From assembly GCA_034190875.2 (NCBI GenBank), contig CM067350.1, positions 21,443,355 through 21,507,354 on the forward strand: a stretch of 64,000 bases of DNA, written 5' to 3'. The position numbers were made by a program, and so were the translations under genes. This DNA is from Urechis unicinctus. Its lineage: Eukaryota > Annelida > Polychaeta > Xenopneusta > Urechidae. Every line of letters starts with the position of its first letter. Position 1 is the stretch's first letter. The notes beneath the pieces were generated by a model. That model made no database searches. It was not told the DNA's origin and saw only the letters and a list, made by a program, of their open reading frames with translations. Positions 60,231 through 64,000 of this stretch are shown piece by piece.

Positions 60231-63200
60231 ATGCACGAGAGTCCAGGCAGTTTACAAGAGGTGTGTTTAGATTATATCTGCGACAACATCAAAGACATCT
60301 GCCATGTCAGCTCGGAGCAGGAAGGCCCAAAGCCCACATTGGCATACCCTGATGAGGACATTTACTTCCACAATGCCCTGTCGGATGAGCTGCTAGCGAT
60401 GATGGGAGGCAGAAGCCTCCTCACAGATGAAACCCTCATGTTGTTTGATGCCAAACACACCTGCCTTCGTCGGGTGCAGATAAAAAATGCTCATGTCAGC
60501 ACAAAAGGATTACGAGTTCTAAAGAGTCATAAACTGGTGGAGCTTGAAGCCATTGGTCTACAGGATGTGACAGTGAATGATTTAATGGGTTGTCTTGGTG
60601 AATGGACCCTCTCCAACCTCAAAATCCTCAATGTTGCTCATTGCACATTTCAGAACAGTGCCAAGTTTTGTGTTGTAGTTTCTCTGTCAAAACTCAGGAG
60701 TTTACAAAGTTTAAATGTCAGTCACACAGAATTTAACAAGCATGGTTTAGAAATAATTGCTGAAGACTTACCTAACCTAGAAAGCCTGGATATATCAGGA
60801 ACTCCAATAAATGACCTCACACCATTGAGGAAGTGTAAAGGACGACTCAAATCGCTGTCGATGTATAACTTGAGAGCCTCTCATAACACTGAGGTTGTGG
60901 ACATCTTGTGTGAATTGACTAAGCTGCGGCATCTGGATGTTTCCGACGACTTTTCTGTCCAGCTCTTCTCTAGTCTGCAGCCCATGAAGTTTAACGCTAA
61001 GGATTTATTGCAGCGAAGTCACGCCCTACCACATCTTGTGTCACTTGATCTCTCTGGGAAGGAGGAGATCGAGGAGACCCTTCTCATGTCAGTCCCTCAT
61101 TTACATACATTGATTGAGCTATAATTTGTGTTGACCCACTTGTATCATATTTAATGGTTATCTGAGATAAGACTCTGTTATTGTTCGGTAAGTAGTAGTT
61201 TGACGTGCATTGTTTTATCCAACAGGGAGTTTTTACAAGGCCATCCAAGGCTACAGTTTTTGGGGCTAGCATTGACAGAAGCTTGTGAGCTGCCTGTCTT
61301 TACGAGCACGCAATGTCCACAATACAGATTGGCTCTCCGGGTGAGTTTGTTAATCTTTGAGACAGCTGCTAAATCACATCCCTTGTTAAGCGTAAAAGCC
61401 AAACAGGATGAATGAGGCCAACAGGGTTCTGTATTTATTGATTTAAGGCTGACAGGTAGTCATATTGCTTTGAGGGCTGAATGGGTACCCATGTTTCTTG
61501 CAGGTGACTGGTCGTGCTAACGAGGAGCAGATTGTTGAGTCTCTACGACGCTACTGCGACCGAGCCATCTATGTACAGCGCTCTCTCTATAACCTCTTCA
61601 GTCTAACACAGCAGTACACAGAACCCAGACTGGACATTATAAAGGTATGAACAAGCCCCACCTTTTATGATCTAATTAATTGAAGGTGGTCATACCTGGC
61701 AGGTGACATTGACATGTTGCCACATTAGTTTTGCTGGTAACATGGCTATGTCGTGTTGATATAGCCATGTTGGGTTGACAAATGACATTACCATGTGTTG
61801 ATATTGCCATGATGTGTTGACATTACCATGTTGTGTTGACGTTGCCATGGTGTGTTGACATTGTCATGGTGTGTTGACATTGTCATGTAGTTTGACATTA
61901 CCATGTTATGTTGACATTACCATGGTGTGTTGACATTACCATGGTGTGTTGACGTTTTCATGTTGTGTTGACATTACCATGGTGTTTTGATATTGCCATG
62001 GTGTGTTGACATTACCATGTTATGTTGACATTGACATTGCCAAATTGACATTATGTTGACATTACCATTGTCATGTGTTTGACATTACCATGGTGTGTTG
62101 ACATTGTTATGGTGTGTTGACATTGTCATGTAAATTGACATTGTCATGGTGGTCATGGTTGACATTGTGTTGATGTTGTCATTGCCATGGTGTGTAGACG
62201 TTGTCATGTAGTGTTGACGTTGTCATGTAGTGTTGATGTTGTCATGGTGTGTTGGCATTGTCATGGTGTGTTGACGTTGTCATATTGTGTTTGCAGGTGA
62301 TACTACCTGCCATGCAGTGTCATTCGCGTGAGCTGGGCGTCCAGATGGCAGCCACAGCTTGCCTTTATAATCTCTCTAAGGGAGAGATGGGACAGAAAAT
62401 CCACCCCAAGTGGCTGGCTAACATTGTACTTACCACCATGGATGCTATGGAGAACTTCCCCAACCATCAGCAGGTAGGCAGCCTCTCTCTCCTCACCAGT
62501 CACTCGTGGCATATTGGTTGAGTGGGAACACAACATGGCTTTCAACAGGAAAATGCACAGAACGAGTGTATTTACAGTTATGAAGGTTTGTTGGTAATGA
62601 TAATCCAACTTCCCATGCCATGTGTCTGTTCATGTGACATGTGTCTGTTCATGTGGCATGTGTCTGTTCATGTGGCATGTCTGTTCATGTCTCATAGCTG
62701 TTTGTGTGACACATCTGTTCGTGTGACATGTCTGTTGATGTGACATGTCTGTTCATGTGACGTGTCTGTTAATGTGACTTGTCCATTTGTGTGACAAGTC
62801 TATTTGTGTCACATGTCTGTTCGTGTAATGTGTCTGTTCGTGTCACATGTCTGTTCATGTGATAAGTCTGTTCGTGCCACATGTGTCTGTTCATGTGACT
62901 GTTCACATGCCTTGCATCTTTCCCTGTGACATGTTTGCGTGACAGCTCCAGAAGAATGCCTTACTCACCCTCTGCAGTGACCGTATCCTCCAGGACGTGG
63001 TATGTTCTGCCTACTGCAACTCGCCCGCTGTTTAACTATAATATGAAGTCACTGAGAGCTGCTGCCAATGTGAGATCTCAGTTGAATTAAACAGTCAACA
63101 ATTGATGTCGTTTCTGCTGCAGTCATTTGACAGATTCCGCTGCGCTGAGCTGGTGATGGAGTGTCTCTGTACGTTCGACAACTCGTCCATGGTGCGCATG

Positions 63201-63468
63201 TCAGTGGCTATATGTGGCATCCTGGCGGCAAAGGTCAGTCAGTGCTATCTGCATTATAGGGAAGTTAATGTGGCTGCAACAGTGAGCCAAGTCAAACAGT
63301 CCATGTATGTGATATGGTGATATCAGATCCCCACGGAGCAGACATCGCAACTGGGAGCCAAAGCCAGCTATATGAAGAAGCTGTTGTCGATTGTCCGGGA
63401 GAAAACAGCCACACAGACTGTTGACATCACGATGAAGTTTACACTGTCTGCTCTATGGAACCTCACTG
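60231..63468 (+). CDS. ZYG11B: ZYG11B-like Cullin-2 substrate receptor (5' part, continues past the window)
   Basis: Seven exons in phase: 60231-61087, 61226-61340, 61504-61644, 62297-62473, 62946-62999, 63123-63233, 63327-63468. The last ends after one base of a codon, so at least one more exon lies outside. ZYG11 proteins bridge CUL2-Elongin B/C ubiquitin ligases to proteins with N-terminal glycine degrons. Seen: an N-terminal BC/VHL-box-like segment SLQEVCLDYI (7-16), leucine-rich repeats (LNVSHTEFNKHGLE, LESLDISGTPINDLTPL, LRHLDVSD, LVSLDLSGKEE), then armadillo-like repeats with LQKNALLTLCSDRILQDV and MKFTLSALWNLT, both nearly the same as in vertebrate ZYG11B. ZER1, the related paralogue, fits less well at these places. 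The start ATG follows an acceptor-like site by 31 bases. Confidence 0.92.
61710..62290. repeat. 19-20 bp minisatellite in ZYG11B intron 3
   Basis: About 28 units of TGTTGACATTACCATGGTG and TGTTGACATTGTCATGGTG types, running up to the exon 4 acceptor region. Confidence 0.9.
62618..62945. repeat. 17-bp minisatellite in ZYG11B intron 4
   Basis: About 18 degenerate units of TGTCTGTTCATGTGACA. It ends directly at the exon 5 acceptor (TGCGTGACAG), whose GTGACAG resembles the repeat's GTGACATG. Confidence 0.85.
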
Positions 63469-64000
63469 GTAATAGGCTGGGGTGGGGTGTTGTGGGACTG
63501 GTAGGTAACTGTGGTGGGGTGTGGGGTGGGGTGGGGGGACTGGTACTGTGACTGTGATGGGGAAGGGACTGGTAGGTGGGGTGGGGTGGGGGTGGTACTG
63601 GTAGGTAACGTGTGGGTGGGGTGGGTGTGTGGTGGGACTGGTGACTGGTAGGTGACTGTGGTGGGTGGGGTGGGACTAGTAGGTAACTGGTGGTGGTGGG
63701 TGGGATTGGTAGGTGACTGGATGGGGGTGTGGTGGGGTGGGTGGGACTGGTAGGTAACTGTGGTGGTGGTGGTGTGTGTGGGGTGGGGTGGACTGGTAGG
63801 TGACTGTGGTGGGACTGGTGATGGGGTGGGGTGGGGTGGGGTGGTGGGGACTGTGATGGGGTAGGTGACTGTTGGGGGTGGGGTGGGTGGGACTGGTAGG
63901 TAACTGTGGTGGGACTGGGGTGTGGTGGTGTGGTGGGTGGGACTGGTAGGACTGGTAGGTGACTGTGACTGTGGGGTTGGGTGGGGTGGGACTGGTAGGT
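63458..64000. repeat. Minisatellite copying the ZYG11B exon 7 donor
   Basis: Exon 7 ends CTCACTG before GTAATAGGCTGGGGTGGGG. The unit GGGACTGGTAGGTAACTGTG then GTGGGGTG recurs to the window edge, with frequent GGTGGGG slippage. Each copy keeps ACTG before GTAGGTAAC, a donor-like site. The array is truncated by the window end. Confidence 0.85.

Overview
The window is animal nuclear DNA. Genes are split into many short exons with GT-AG introns, protein-coding content is a few percent, and more than twenty minisatellite or microsatellite arrays fill the introns and intergenic DNA. The proteins are typical of animals: a CCDC78-type kinesin-like coiled-coil protein, a class A GPCR, a type II pantothenate kinase, a TUT4/TUT7 terminal uridylyltransferase and a ZYG11B-type Cullin-2 receptor. 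Minisatellites hugging splice donors, plus TUT4/7 close to ZYG11B as in vertebrates, fit an invertebrate chordate such as amphioxus (Branchiostoma). That is a best guess, not proven by any marker here.

Layout. (1) 1503-11856, plus: CCDC78-like gene, 20 coding exons, about 909 codons, with two one-base frame breaks that cancel overall. (2) 11.9-23.9 kb: no gene recognised; minisatellites, a 2.36-kb tandem duplication carrying TATG microsatellites, and a 275-bp inverted-repeat transposon with an 8-bp target duplication. (3) 23914-25561, plus: two-exon class A GPCR. (4) 25.6-33.5 kb: no gene recognised; repeats, including a large (CA)n(TA)n(TG)n palindrome. (5) 33486-40357, plus: pantothenate-kinase-family gene rebuilt from nine exons to 361 residues. 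(6) 43595-53232, minus: TUT4/7 gene, 24 coding exons, about 1547 residues. (7) 55683-56490, minus: three-exon NADAR-domain gene, 176 residues. (8) 60231 to the window end, plus: 5' part of a ZYG11B-like gene, seven exons, continuing outside.

The exon maps were built by hand from donor/acceptor sites, codon phase and family similarity. Phases close exactly across nearly every junction, which is the main support. The genes do not form a pathway. The pantothenate-kinase and TUT genes converge; TUT and NADAR lie in tandem on the minus strand; NADAR and ZYG11B diverge across 3.7 kb.

The strongest unusual pattern is a set of minisatellites whose unit contains a splice junction of the host gene. 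The best case is a 33-bp (11-codon) array that starts exactly at the donor of CCDC78 exon 10, repeats a near-consensus donor in each unit and stays open in the exon's reading frame for about 19 units. Similar junction-borne arrays occur in CCDC78 intron 19, pantothenate-kinase intron 8, ZYG11B intron 7 and, at an acceptor, TUT intron 14.
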